Below are positions 1 through 6,338 of a stretch of DNA of 15,306 bases, one piece after another; the stretch's first letter is position 1; every line of letters begins with the position of its first letter. The stretch comes from JBBRMY01 sp038230595 (GTDB lineage Bacteria > Bacteroidota > Ignavibacteria > Tepidaquicellales > Tepidaquicellaceae). Location of the stretch: the NCBI GenBank assembly GCA_038230595.1, contig JBBRMY010000049.1, positions 1-15,306 on the forward strand, read 5' to 3'. The notes beneath the pieces were generated by a model. It was not told the DNA's origin and made no database searches. It saw only the letters and a program-made list of their open reading frames with translations. The position numbers and the translations under genes were made by a program.

Positions 1-683
1 ATTTTCAGAAGATTGACAGATAATTTTTTTTCTTTTACAAGGTTTATTAATGATACTAATACATAAAATCCGAATAATAGAAATCCTTCCGGACGGGCAG
101 CAGTTGCAAGTCCAAAGATCAAAGATGGCAGAATAGTGAATTTATTATTATCAGTTTCTTTCATCCATAGATAAATTCCCCAGAGTGATATACAGGTGAA
201 CATTGTGGTTTCCATACCGGATAAAGCTGACCAGTTAAATCTACCGGTAATAATGACAAAAATTGAAACAAGCATTGCCAGCTTTTCAGGTGGATATGTC
301 TTTAATGGCGTTTCGTCATTGTTGAAAATTAATGCAGATTTTCTTTCAAAAATAAAAAGTGAAATCATATAAATAAGAAATACTGAGAGAAGATGAAAAA
401 TAGCAGAAAGAAAAATCGAATTAGCTAAAAAGTATGGTGAGACATAACTTACTAATCCTGAAACAACTACCCATAAAGGAGAAGTAGTACCGGCAGTCGG
501 CTCACCGGGATTATAAGTCAGATTGAACTCATGGACAAAATTTCTTGCGAACTGAAAATGAATCCACGAATCATCAAGCGGAACACCCAAATGACCGTGA
601 GTGAAAAAAAGCTCAGCTCCGATATATACAGCATATGAGATGAGGCAGAGAAGGAATAAATTTAAGTAATTATTTTTTGTCAT
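1..683 (-). CDS. GT-C superfamily membrane glycosyltransferase, N-terminal part (runs off left edge)
   Basis: Reading the minus strand from an ATG at 683 gives 227 uninterrupted codons down to base 3, so the gene is cut by the window edge and its C-terminus is missing. The protein starts with a hydrophobic segment (about residues 7-27), followed by an outward loop with an Asp-Asp pair (D37-D38, in LDDSWIHFQFARN) and then NPGEPTAGTTSPLW (58-71). More hydrophobic segments follow (about 83-112, 136-148, 160-175, 184-193, 201-217), with SGMET near 155-159 and ARPEG near 196-200. This layout is typical of polyprenyl-phosphate-sugar-dependent GT-C enzymes of the dolichyl-phosphate-mannose/AftB-like type, where an acidic pair in the first large loop is catalytic. 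The sugar and acceptor cannot be told. It follows the acyl-CoA mutase gene on the same strand but is separated from it by an intrinsic terminator. No Shine-Dalgarno sequence is visible. Confidence 0.72.
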   Translation of the reverse strand, partial: MTKNNYLNLFLLCLISYAVYIGAELFFTHGHLGVPLDDSWIHFQFARNFVHEFNLTYNPGEPTAGTTSPLWVVVSGLVSYVSPYFLANSIFLSAIFHLLSVFLIYMISLFIFERKSALIFNNDETPLKTYPPEKLAMLVSIFVIITGRFNWSALSGMETTMFTCISLWGIYLWMKETDNNKFTILPSLIFGLATAARPEGFLLFGFYVLVSLINLVKEKKLSVNLLK

Positions 684-700
684 TTACAGGAGAGAATAAA

Positions 701-733
701 TAAAAATAAAAAAGGACGACACAAGCCGTCCTT
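701..733 (-). terminator. Intrinsic terminator after the acyl-CoA mutase gene
   Basis: On the minus strand a perfect 7-bp stem (AAGGACG / CGTCCTT, bases 712-718 and 727-733) encloses an 8-nt loop and is followed directly by a T-rich run (TTTTTTATTTTT). It lies about 30 bases after the mutase stop codon and before the start of the next minus-strand gene. This is the classic Rho-independent form. Confidence 0.85.
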
Positions 734-762
734 AAATATAATAAAGCATAAATATTCAAAAA

Positions 763-2421
763 TTAAAATACTGCAGTTTCTTCATATACTCCGAATACTT
801 CTTTCAGCTCGCCGCACATTTCTCCAAGCGTTACATATTTCCTTGCACAGTTAAGAACTATTGGCATAAGGTTCGTTCCGTCTGCAGCTCCTTTTTTTAA
901 TGAAGCAAGAGCATTCTTAACATCATCTGCATTTCTGGAAGCTTTCATTTCTTTAAGTCTTTTTACCTGTGAAACTTCAACTTCTTTTGAAATATTAAGA
1001 ATAGGAATATCGATCGTTTCATTCTCTTCAACAAAATCGTTTATACCTACAACTATCTTTTCTTTTTTATCTAATTCGATCTGGTATTTGTAAGCTGCAT
1101 CAGCGATCTCTTTCTGGAAGAAGCCATTTTCTATGCAAGGAATTACACCGCCTTGTGCATCGATAAGATCAAAATATTTTTCTGCTTCAGCCTCAAGATC
1201 GTCAGTTAACTTTTCTATATAATAGCTGCCGCCTAAAGGATCAGCAACATTAATAACACCGTGCTCATAAGCAATGATCTGCTGAGTTCTAAGAGCGATC
1301 TTCACAGCCTTATCAGATGGAAGAGCAAGAGTTTCATCCATAGAATTTGTATGAAGGGACTGCGTGCCTCCTAATACTGCTGCAAGAGCTTCAATAGCAG
1401 TTCTTACAATATTATTTTCAGGCTGCTGCGCTGTTAGCGAGCATCCGGCAGTCTGAGTATGGAATCTTAATATCCATGACTTTGGATTTTTAGCACCGTA
1501 TTTATTCTTCATTCTCTTTGCATAAATTCTTCTTGCTGCTCTGAACTTTGCTATCTCTTCAAAGAAATCAAGATGAGAATTGAAGAAGTGAGAAATTCTT
1601 GGTGAAAAATCATCAACATCCATTCCTCTAGCTATACAATCTTCAGTATAAGCAAATCCATCGGCAAGCGTGAATGCAAGTTCCTGTCCAGCTGTAGAGC
1701 CCGCTTCTCTGATATGATATCCGCTGACTGATACAGGATTGAACTGAGGCACTTCTTTTGTGCAGTACTCGATCATATCCGTAATAATTCTCATTGACTC
1801 GCGAGGAGGATAAATATATTCTTTCTGAGCAATGTATTCCTTTAAGATATCGTTCTGAAGAGTGCCTCTTAATTTATTGAATGCTACACCTTGCTTTTCA
1901 GCCACTGCGAGATAAAATGCGAACATCATAATGGCAGGGGAGTTAATAGTCATCGAAGTTGAAACCTTATCCATCGGAATTCCTGCAAATAAAATTTCCA
2001 TATCAGCTAATGAAGAAACAGAAACACCACAAATTCCAACTTCACCTTCAGCTAATGGAGCATCAGCATCCCAGCCCATAAGCGTAGGCATATCAAAAGC
2101 AGTTGAAAGCCCGGTTTGTCCGTGCTCTAATAAATATTTAAATCTTTGGTTTGTATCTTCAGGAGTTCCGAATCCTGCAAACTGACGCATTGTCCAGATC
2201 TTTCCTCTGTACATATTGTTATGAATTCCGCGTGTATAAGGATATTCACCGGGGTAACCGATCTCGTTATAATAATTACCATCTTTCACATCTTCGGGTG
2301 TGTAGCAAGGGTCAAGTTCTTTTCCGCTTAGGGAAGTGAATTTCATGCCCGTTGTCTTTGACTTGGAAGCCGTTTCCATCCATTCTTTTTTGGATGTACT
2401 TTTTTTAGGCTCTACGCTCAT
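763..2421 (-). CDS. B12-dependent acyl-CoA mutase, large (catalytic) subunit; isobutyryl-CoA mutase-like signature
   Basis: This is a TIM-barrel radical mutase of the methylmalonyl-CoA mutase family (YPYTRG, TMRQFAGFGT, STAFDMPT, STSMTIN, QNDILKEYIAQ, SGYHIREAG, HTQTAGCSLTAQQPENN, LGGTQSLHTNS). At about 552 residues it has only the substrate-binding and catalytic half. No DxHxxG cobalamin-binding domain is present, so a separate small B12 subunit must be encoded elsewhere. Numbering from the TTG at 2427, F83 lies where methylmalonyl-CoA mutase has Tyr89 and Q201 where it has Arg207. The spacing of 118 residues is identical. Phe/Gln at these two sites is the known isobutyryl-CoA mutase (IcmA) pattern, which fits a substrate without a free carboxylate. 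H238 matches catalytic His244. I prefer the ATG at 2421; a TTG two codons upstream is the alternative. A candidate promoter lies at 2464-2500 and a terminator at 701-733, so it is probably a single-gene unit. Family certain; exact substrate inferred. Confidence 0.93.
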   Translation of the reverse strand: MSVEPKKSTSKKEWMETASKSKTTGMKFTSLSGKELDPCYTPEDVKDGNYYNEIGYPGEYPYTRGIHNNMYRGKIWTMRQFAGFGTPEDTNQRFKYLLEHGQTGLSTAFDMPTLMGWDADAPLAEGEVGICGVSVSSLADMEILFAGIPMDKVSTSMTINSPAIMMFAFYLAVAEKQGVAFNKLRGTLQNDILKEYIAQKEYIYPPRESMRIITDMIEYCTKEVPQFNPVSVSGYHIREAGSTAGQELAFTLADGFAYTEDCIARGMDVDDFSPRISHFFNSHLDFFEEIAKFRAARRIYAKRMKNKYGAKNPKSWILRFHTQTAGCSLTAQQPENNIVRTAIEALAAVLGGTQSLHTNSMDETLALPSDKAVKIALRTQQIIAYEHGVINVADPLGGSYYIEKLTDDLEAEAEKYFDLIDAQGGVIPCIENGFFQKEIADAAYKYQIELDKKEKIVVGINDFVEENETIDIPILNISKEVEVSQVKRLKEMKASRNADDVKNALASLKKGAADGTNLMPIVLNCARKYVTLGEMCGELKEVFGVYEETAVF

Positions 2422-2463
2422 ATGCAATTGTGATTTAAATTAAGCTAAAGGATTTAACCTTCA

Positions 2464-2500
2464 TAAATATAATCTATTTACGATGTAAAATAAATGTAAA
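2464..2500 (-). promoter_or_regulatory. Candidate promoter of the acyl-CoA mutase gene
   Basis: On the minus strand TTTACATTTA (2491-2500) is followed after 19 bases by TATATTTA (2464-2471), close to the Bacteroidota -7 box TAnnTTTG. The same TTTACATTTA with the same 19-base gap precedes a TAnnTTTG box upstream of murI (11242-11278). TAAATA also occurs at the same place in both spacers. Transcription would begin about 35-40 bases before the ATG at 2421. This is inferred from sequence similarity only. Confidence 0.4.
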
Positions 2501-2516
2501 TACTATGTGTTCTCTG

Positions 2517-2822
2517 TTAAATTTCGTTTCTTCTTCTGAATCTCTTTTTGGAATAATGACCACCCTTAGTGTAGACAAGAATTAGCGCAATTATATGCAG
2601 CCAGAACCAGACATTCATGTAACCCATATTTTCCGCTATCATTATCAGGATCAGAATTCTTGGAACAAAAATTCCAAGAAGTAATTCTACAATTCCCGGA
2701 AGTGAGATGGGTGGAAGGTAATTCGCAAAAAACCAGTAACCAAACAAAGTTATTCTCGGAAAGAACAAGCTCAGTATCAGGAAAGCAGGCTCGATTGCAG
2801 TGTGTGTCAGGTTTAGATCCAT
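2517..2822 (-). CDS. Small hypothetical membrane protein, three predicted helices
   Basis: This is a 101-residue protein I do not recognise. Three hydrophobic stretches are visible (about residues 11-35, 40-66 and 70-86), the first two containing buried Pro-Arg pairs (FFPRI, FVPRI). A strongly basic tail (KKRFRRRNEI) would place the C-terminus in the cytoplasm by the positive-inside rule. It starts with ATG only 15 bases after the stop of the Rieske oxygenase gene, so the two are probably cotranscribed. It does not resemble a known oxygenase reductase or ferredoxin, and no heme- or metal-binding motif is evident. The repeated PR-in-hydrophobic pattern suggests two related half-helices, but this is only a visual impression. 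Confidence 0.7.
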   Translation of the reverse strand: MDLNLTHTAIEPAFLILSLFFPRITLFGYWFFANYLPPISLPGIVELLLGIFVPRILILIMIAENMGYMNVWFWLHIIALILVYTKGGHYSKKRFRRRNEI

Positions 2823-2837
2823 GATGGTGATTTTAAG

Positions 2838-3917
2838 TTATGAAAATAAATGTTTCTCTAAAAGCATATGAAAATGATGTGTTCCTTTTTCTCTTTGAGG
2901 AGAATATCTTCCTCTTTGATAAATTCTTGAGGCTAATCCTTTCTGAACAGCTTCAATAATTTCTTCATCTTCGTGTTCAACTTTATCAAGCGACTCTCCG
3001 GCGCTGTTCTCCAGCTTTGAAGCATCAAGCATATATGTTAAGAACCGAACTTTAGTCAATTTTGCTCCCAATGGATTCACAATATTTATAGACAAGCCCC
3101 AGGGATAAAAATTAAACATCATATTCGGAAAAACCCAATAGTATAAAGCAGCTATATCGGTATCGTCAGGAAGTATCTCTTTGCTGAAAACTTCTGTGCT
3201 CCCTTTGCCGGAAGCGACTTGCAAATTGGAATATTCATAAAGTTCACTGGTGTAATTGTTATAATCAATAACATCATTTAATCCTGAATGAACGTATGGA
3301 ATATGAAATCCTTCGAGATAATTATCACAGTATAAAGCCCAGTTTGCATTTATAAGATAATCCTTTGAAGAAACGGGATCAAACTTAAGCTGATCGAATG
3401 GAAAATTCTTTAGCTTGTCCTTCATTTCCTTAATGACCGAATCGAGTTTATAAGATGGGTCCAGTGAAGCAAAAATAAAATTCCCGAAAGTATCCATTTC
3501 TATCTTTTTAAGATCATCTTTTTCGCATGGAAAGTTTTTACAGTCCTCGAATTCGGGCATGAACTTAAATTTGCCATCGAGCTCAAATCTTCTTCCATGA
3601 TACCTGCATCTTAGCTGTTTTAATATAGCAGGTGATTCAGCAACAATATTTCCTCTGTGAGTACATACGTTGGAAATGCAGCTGATGTTGTCAGAATCAT
3701 CTCTTGTAAGAAGTATCGGTTCATTCAGACAGCCATCAAGCATGGTGACAGGATAAACCTGATTCATTATCTTAATATTATCAGTATCTGCAATCATCTG
3801 CCAGCTTTTAGAAAATATCTTTTCTTTGCAGAGTTCATAATATTCTTCACTGGAATAAAAATCCGAAGGCGGAGTTTCCGCAAGAGTTATATCGGGATTG
3901 ATGTGGAATCTGTTCAC
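2838..3917 (-). CDS. Rieske non-haem iron oxygenase, alpha-subunit type
   Basis: This 359-residue protein has the full two-domain layout of ring-hydroxylating or demethylating oxygenase alpha subunits. The N-terminal Rieske [2Fe-2S] domain has C85-T-H87 and C104-R-Y-H107 (CxH-x16-CxxH). The C-terminal SRPBCC-like catalytic domain has D198-N-Y-L-E-G-F-H205-I-P-Y-V-H210, giving the bridging Asp and the two iron-binding His. D317 or a neighbouring acid in HEDEEIIEAVQKGL would supply the carboxylate ligand. The ending (VQKGL, GRYS, HHFH) resembles the choline/carnitine/betaine monooxygenase branch more than naphthalene dioxygenases, but the substrate is unknown. A reductase partner is needed and none lies in this window. 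The start is GTG at 3917: there is an in-frame TAA two codons upstream and no ATG before residue 41. A palindromic element sits 21-43 bases upstream. Confidence 0.92.
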   Translation of the reverse strand: MNRFHINPDITLAETPPSDFYSSEEYYELCKEKIFSKSWQMIADTDNIKIMNQVYPVTMLDGCLNEPILLTRDDSDNISCISNVCTHRGNIVAESPAILKQLRCRYHGRRFELDGKFKFMPEFEDCKNFPCEKDDLKKIEMDTFGNFIFASLDPSYKLDSVIKEMKDKLKNFPFDQLKFDPVSSKDYLINANWALYCDNYLEGFHIPYVHSGLNDVIDYNNYTSELYEYSNLQVASGKGSTEVFSKEILPDDTDIAALYYWVFPNMMFNFYPWGLSINIVNPLGAKLTKVRFLTYMLDASKLENSAGESLDKVEHEDEEIIEAVQKGLASRIYQRGRYSPQREKGTHHFHMLLEKHLFS

Positions 3918-3933
3918 AGATTAAATTTAAAAT

Positions 3934-3974
3934 GTCGTCCCCGAATGCTTTAATCGGGGATTCCGGCAATCAAT
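3934..3974. repeat. Dispersed palindromic repeat, family 1, copy 1
   Basis: The perfect arms TCCCCGA (3938-3944) and TCGGGGA (3954-3960) enclose a 9-base loop, ATGCTTTAA. A second copy at 11331-11371 has the same arms, the same loop length with one base change, and a similar right flank ending in ATCAATG. The similarity beyond the stem shows it is a mobile or duplicated element rather than a chance hairpin. This copy lies just upstream of the Rieske oxygenase start and would fall in its 5' leader. Confidence 0.75.
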
Positions 3975-4037
3975 GTAAAATCAAAATAAACTTATTTATA
4001 GAATTATAAAGTATAGAAGGGGGTGTTCAATGTGCAA

Positions 4038-4060
4038 GTAGAGACGCATAATTGCGTCTC
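4038..4060. repeat. Palindromic repeat, family 2, copy 1 (GTAGAGACGC type)
   Basis: GTA is followed by GAGACGCA (4041-4048), a 4-base loop TAAT and TGCGTCTC (4053-4060), a perfect 8-bp stem. A second copy starts 42 bases further on. Similar GTAGAGACGC...GCGTCTC elements are, from memory, common in environmental genomes of several phyla. Confidence 0.75.
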
Positions 4061-4079
4061 AGGTTATGAAGGTGGTTTT

Positions 4080-4103
4080 GTAGAGACGCCATGCTGGCGT
4101 CTC
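4080..4103. repeat. Palindromic repeat, family 2, copy 2
   Basis: GTA is followed by GAGACGCCA (4083-4091), a 3-base loop TGC and TGGCGTCTC (4095-4103), a perfect 9-bp stem. Compared with copy 1 the inner stem changes from A paired with T to C-A paired with T-G. The outer GAGACGC/GCGTCTC arms and GTA prefix stay the same, so pairing is kept while the sequence differs. Confidence 0.75.
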
Positions 4104-4130
4104 ACGAATGAAAGCCCAAGCAATTTCGCC

Positions 4131-4154
4131 GCTGTTGGTGTTTTCACCAACAGC
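4131..4154. repeat. Perfect 10-bp hairpin GCTGTTGGTG / CACCAACAGC
   Basis: The arms at 4131-4140 and 4145-4154 are exact inverted repeats around a TTTT loop (AAAA on the minus strand). It has no downstream T run on either strand, so it does not look like an intrinsic terminator. Only one copy is present in this window, so its identity as a repeat family is inferred from its company and its perfection. Confidence 0.7.
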
Positions 4155-4310
4155 CATAAGAAGGCTTTGTCAATCAAGTATGCTTATAGTTGGAATCCAA
4201 ACTTCATAAATAAGTTATAAATTATAATGAATTGTATTGGTTATGTAAAGTTGAAAATTTAAATAACAGGTATTGAGTAATAAATGTGAATGTGTTTTTA
4301 AGTTGTATGG

Positions 4311-4334
4311 ATTCCAGCCTTCGCTGGAATGACA
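4311..4334. repeat. Palindromic repeat, family 3, copy 1 (ATTCCAGC type)
   Basis: ATTCCAGC (4311-4318), loop CTTC, GCTGGAAT (4323-4330), then GACA. This is an 8-bp perfect stem. The same layout with a changed stem pair recurs at 4392-4415. Elements of the form GTCATTCC...GGAAT are widespread REP-like sequences in many bacteria. Confidence 0.75.
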
Positions 4335-4391
4335 AAAAGTCGTAAGATTTCTCAGTAAGAAGGGGAGTTAATTCTATCATCGATGTTCGGG

Positions 4392-4415
4392 ATTCCTGCT
4401 TTCGCAGGAATGACA
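4392..4415. repeat. Palindromic repeat, family 3, copy 2 (ATTCCTGC type)
   Basis: ATTCCTGC (4392-4399), loop TTTC, GCAGGAAT (4404-4411), then GACA. Relative to copy 1 the sixth stem pair is swapped from A-T to T-A, keeping the stem. On the minus strand the loop reads GAAA closed by C-G, a stable GNRA tetraloop. It begins about 18 bases after the mutL stop, so it would sit in the mutL 3' untranslated region. No T run follows. Confidence 0.75.
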
Positions 4416-4428
4416 GGATTAAAACTTT

Positions 4429-6324
4429 TTACGTTCTGCTGAATCGCTTATCAAGTTCGTCGGTAGTTATGCGGATTATTGTTGGTCTGCCGTGAGGGCA
4501 GACGTAAGGCATTTTGCAGGCGAAGAGGTCGTCGATTAGCTGTATCATTTCTGCATACTTAAGTGAGTCTCCCGCTTTAATAGCACTTCTGCAGCCATAG
4601 GATTTTGCAAGATTGTCACGCTTTTCAAGCTTTAAGCTCATTTCGTATTCTTTGAACTGATCAATTAATTCCTGCAATATCTTTTCTTCCTTACCATGTT
4701 TAATATCGCTGGGTACACCGGTAAGCTCGATGGATTCATTTTTTATCAGATTGAAATTAAATCCCAGATACTGAATTTCATTCTGCAGGCTTTTGAAGAT
4801 CTCAAAATCAATTTTAGTAAACGATACATACAGCGGAATTAAAAGCTGCTGGGAAAAAGGGGACTGCGACTCCAGCCATAAGACTGCTTTTTCATAAAGT
4901 ATTCTTTCGTGCGCCGCATGCTGATCGATTATTATAAGTCCTGTTTCTGTCTGGCAAAGAACATACTTATTCTGGAACTGCCATACATTAAATCTTGATT
5001 CATCTGATCTCTTATGCTCAAAGGTATTATGCGGTAATTTATTTATATCGGAAGTCTCTTCGTTTTCTGCATCATCGTCTTTTTTTACTGCATCAAATAT
5101 GGAATAAATATTTGCGCTTTTCTCCTGCTGAATTTCTTCTTTATAAAATTGTCGGTCAAGCTTTATGGGTTCACGTTTTATTTCATCAGTGAAATTTTCA
5201 GCGGCTTCTCTTTTGAATGAATTGTTAAAATTACTGACCTTGTTCTTCCTATCAGGATTTAAAAATGCCATGTCCTGATCTTCAGCTGTTCCTTCTTTTC
5301 CAAAACCAACGGAAAAGACGAGGTCAGCTTTTCGCAGACCTTCTTTCACTGCATTGTGAATGAATCCGAATATCGGTCTTTCATCCTCAAACTTTACTTC
5401 AAGCTTAGAAGGATGAACATTTACATCAACTTTTTTAGGATCAAGCTCTATGAAGATAAAAAATGACGGGTAATCTCCTTTGTCGATCAGATCATCATAC
5501 CCTGTGTAAACTGAGTAATTCAAAGCTTTACTGAAGAAGCACCTGTTGTTTATATAAAAGTATTGATCCTGTTTAGCCTTCTTAGTGAAGTTAGGCTTTG
5601 AAATATAACCGGTAACTTTTATGTGGCTGTTCTCAGCAGAAACTTCTATCAGAGAATCAGTGAACTGAACAGTGAAAACTTCTGCAAGCCTTTCTTTCAA
5701 GCCGCCCGGCTTTAGTGAAAATATAAGCTCGTCATTATTATAAAATTCAAATCTTATCTCCGGATGTGAGATAGCACTTTTAACAAATGTTTCATAGATA
5801 TGCCTGAACTCAGTCTGGTTAGACTTTAAAAAATTTCTTCTTCCCGGAGTATTATAAAATAAATTCTTTACAGCTATCGATGTTCCTTTATCACAGTTAA
5901 CTTTTGAAACATCCTTGAATTCATTACCATCTATCTTTATGCAAACTCCAACTTCATCTTCCGGTCTTCTCGTTTTCATTTCAACCTGTGAGATAGAACA
6001 GATAGAAGCCAGAGCCTCTCCTCTGAAACCGAGGGTCATTATATTTTCAAGATCCTCATAATCTTTAATCTTACTGGTAGAGTGCCGCTGAAAGCTCATG
6101 AGAGCATCTTCTTCACTCATGCCGCCCCCATTATCGATAACCTGAATTAAAGTCTTGCCAGCTTCTTTTATCAACAGAGTAATATTATCAGCACCTGCAT
6201 CAATAGCATTTTCCATCAGCTCTTTTACAACAGATTCCGGGCGTGAAACAACTTCACCGGCTGCGATCTTATTTGCAAGAGCCTGAGGCAGTAACTTTAT
6301 TTTAGTTTCTATATTTGTTTCCAA
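4429..6324 (-). CDS. mutL: DNA mismatch repair protein MutL, endonuclease type
   Basis: MutL couples MutS mismatch recognition to strand removal. The 631-residue protein has the N-terminal GHKL ATPase with all motifs: IAAGEVVSRP (20-29), KELMENAIDAGA with E35 and N39, DNGGG (64-68), GFRGEAL (99-105), KGTSIAVKNLFYNTPGRR. A charged, low-complexity linker spans roughly 340-440. The C-terminal domain has the nicking-endonuclease motif DQHAAHERILYE (467-478, the DQHA-x2-E-x4-E pattern), GCRSAIKAGD (C578) and CPHGRP (C609, H611). QQLLIP (492-497) fits a beta-clamp-binding motif. It is therefore a self-nicking MutL as in bacteria without MutH. The start is TTG at 6324: a TAA lies two codons upstream and the next Met (37) is inside the ATP site. 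It follows ftsY by 14 bases, so the two are probably cotranscribed. Confidence 0.97.
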   Translation of the reverse strand: METNIETKIKLLPQALANKIAAGEVVSRPESVVKELMENAIDAGADNITLLIKEAGKTLIQVIDNGGGMSEEDALMSFQRHSTSKIKDYEDLENIMTLGFRGEALASICSISQVEMKTRRPEDEVGVCIKIDGNEFKDVSKVNCDKGTSIAVKNLFYNTPGRRNFLKSNQTEFRHIYETFVKSAISHPEIRFEFYNNDELIFSLKPGGLKERLAEVFTVQFTDSLIEVSAENSHIKVTGYISKPNFTKKAKQDQYFYINNRCFFSKALNYSVYTGYDDLIDKGDYPSFFIFIELDPKKVDVNVHPSKLEVKFEDERPIFGFIHNAVKEGLRKADLVFSVGFGKEGTAEDQDMAFLNPDRKNKVSNFNNSFKREAAENFTDEIKREPIKLDRQFYKEEIQQEKSANIYSIFDAVKKDDDAENEETSDINKLPHNTFEHKRSDESRFNVWQFQNKYVLCQTETGLIIIDQHAAHERILYEKAVLWLESQSPFSQQLLIPLYVSFTKIDFEIFKSLQNEIQYLGFNFNLIKNESIELTGVPSDIKHGKEEKILQELIDQFKEYEMSLKLEKRDNLAKSYGCRSAIKAGDSLKYAEMIQLIDDLFACKMPYVCPHGRPTIIRITTDELDKRFSRT

Positions 6325-6338
6325 GATTTAAAATATTT

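Larger units (their letters stand above)
3918..4428. other. Gene-free island between mutL and the Rieske oxygenase gene, filled with small hairpin repeats
   Basis: About 510 bases hold no convincing gene. Instead there are six short inverted repeats: one TCCCCGA palindrome, two GAGACGC hairpins, one 10-bp GCTGTTGGTG hairpin and two ATTCC-type hairpins, each listed separately. The sequence between them is very AT-rich. The region lies downstream of mutL and upstream of the oxygenase gene on the minus strand, so it probably contains the end of one transcript and the start of the next. No T-tailed terminator is evident. A 65-codon open frame at 4023-4220 (plus) merely crosses the repeats. Confidence 0.75.

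Noticed and set aside
1931..2339. Several plus-strand open frames antisense to the acyl-CoA mutase gene
   Set aside because: They lie wholly inside a well-conserved enzyme gene on the other strand and show no protein-like features.
4131..4154. Intrinsic terminator for mutL or the oxygenase gene
   Set aside because: The stem is strong but no T run follows on either strand.
4023..4220. A 65-codon open frame on the plus strand in the hairpin island
   Set aside because: It runs straight through the GAGACGC and GCTGTTGGTG hairpins, its composition follows the repeats, and it has no recognisable domain or start signal.
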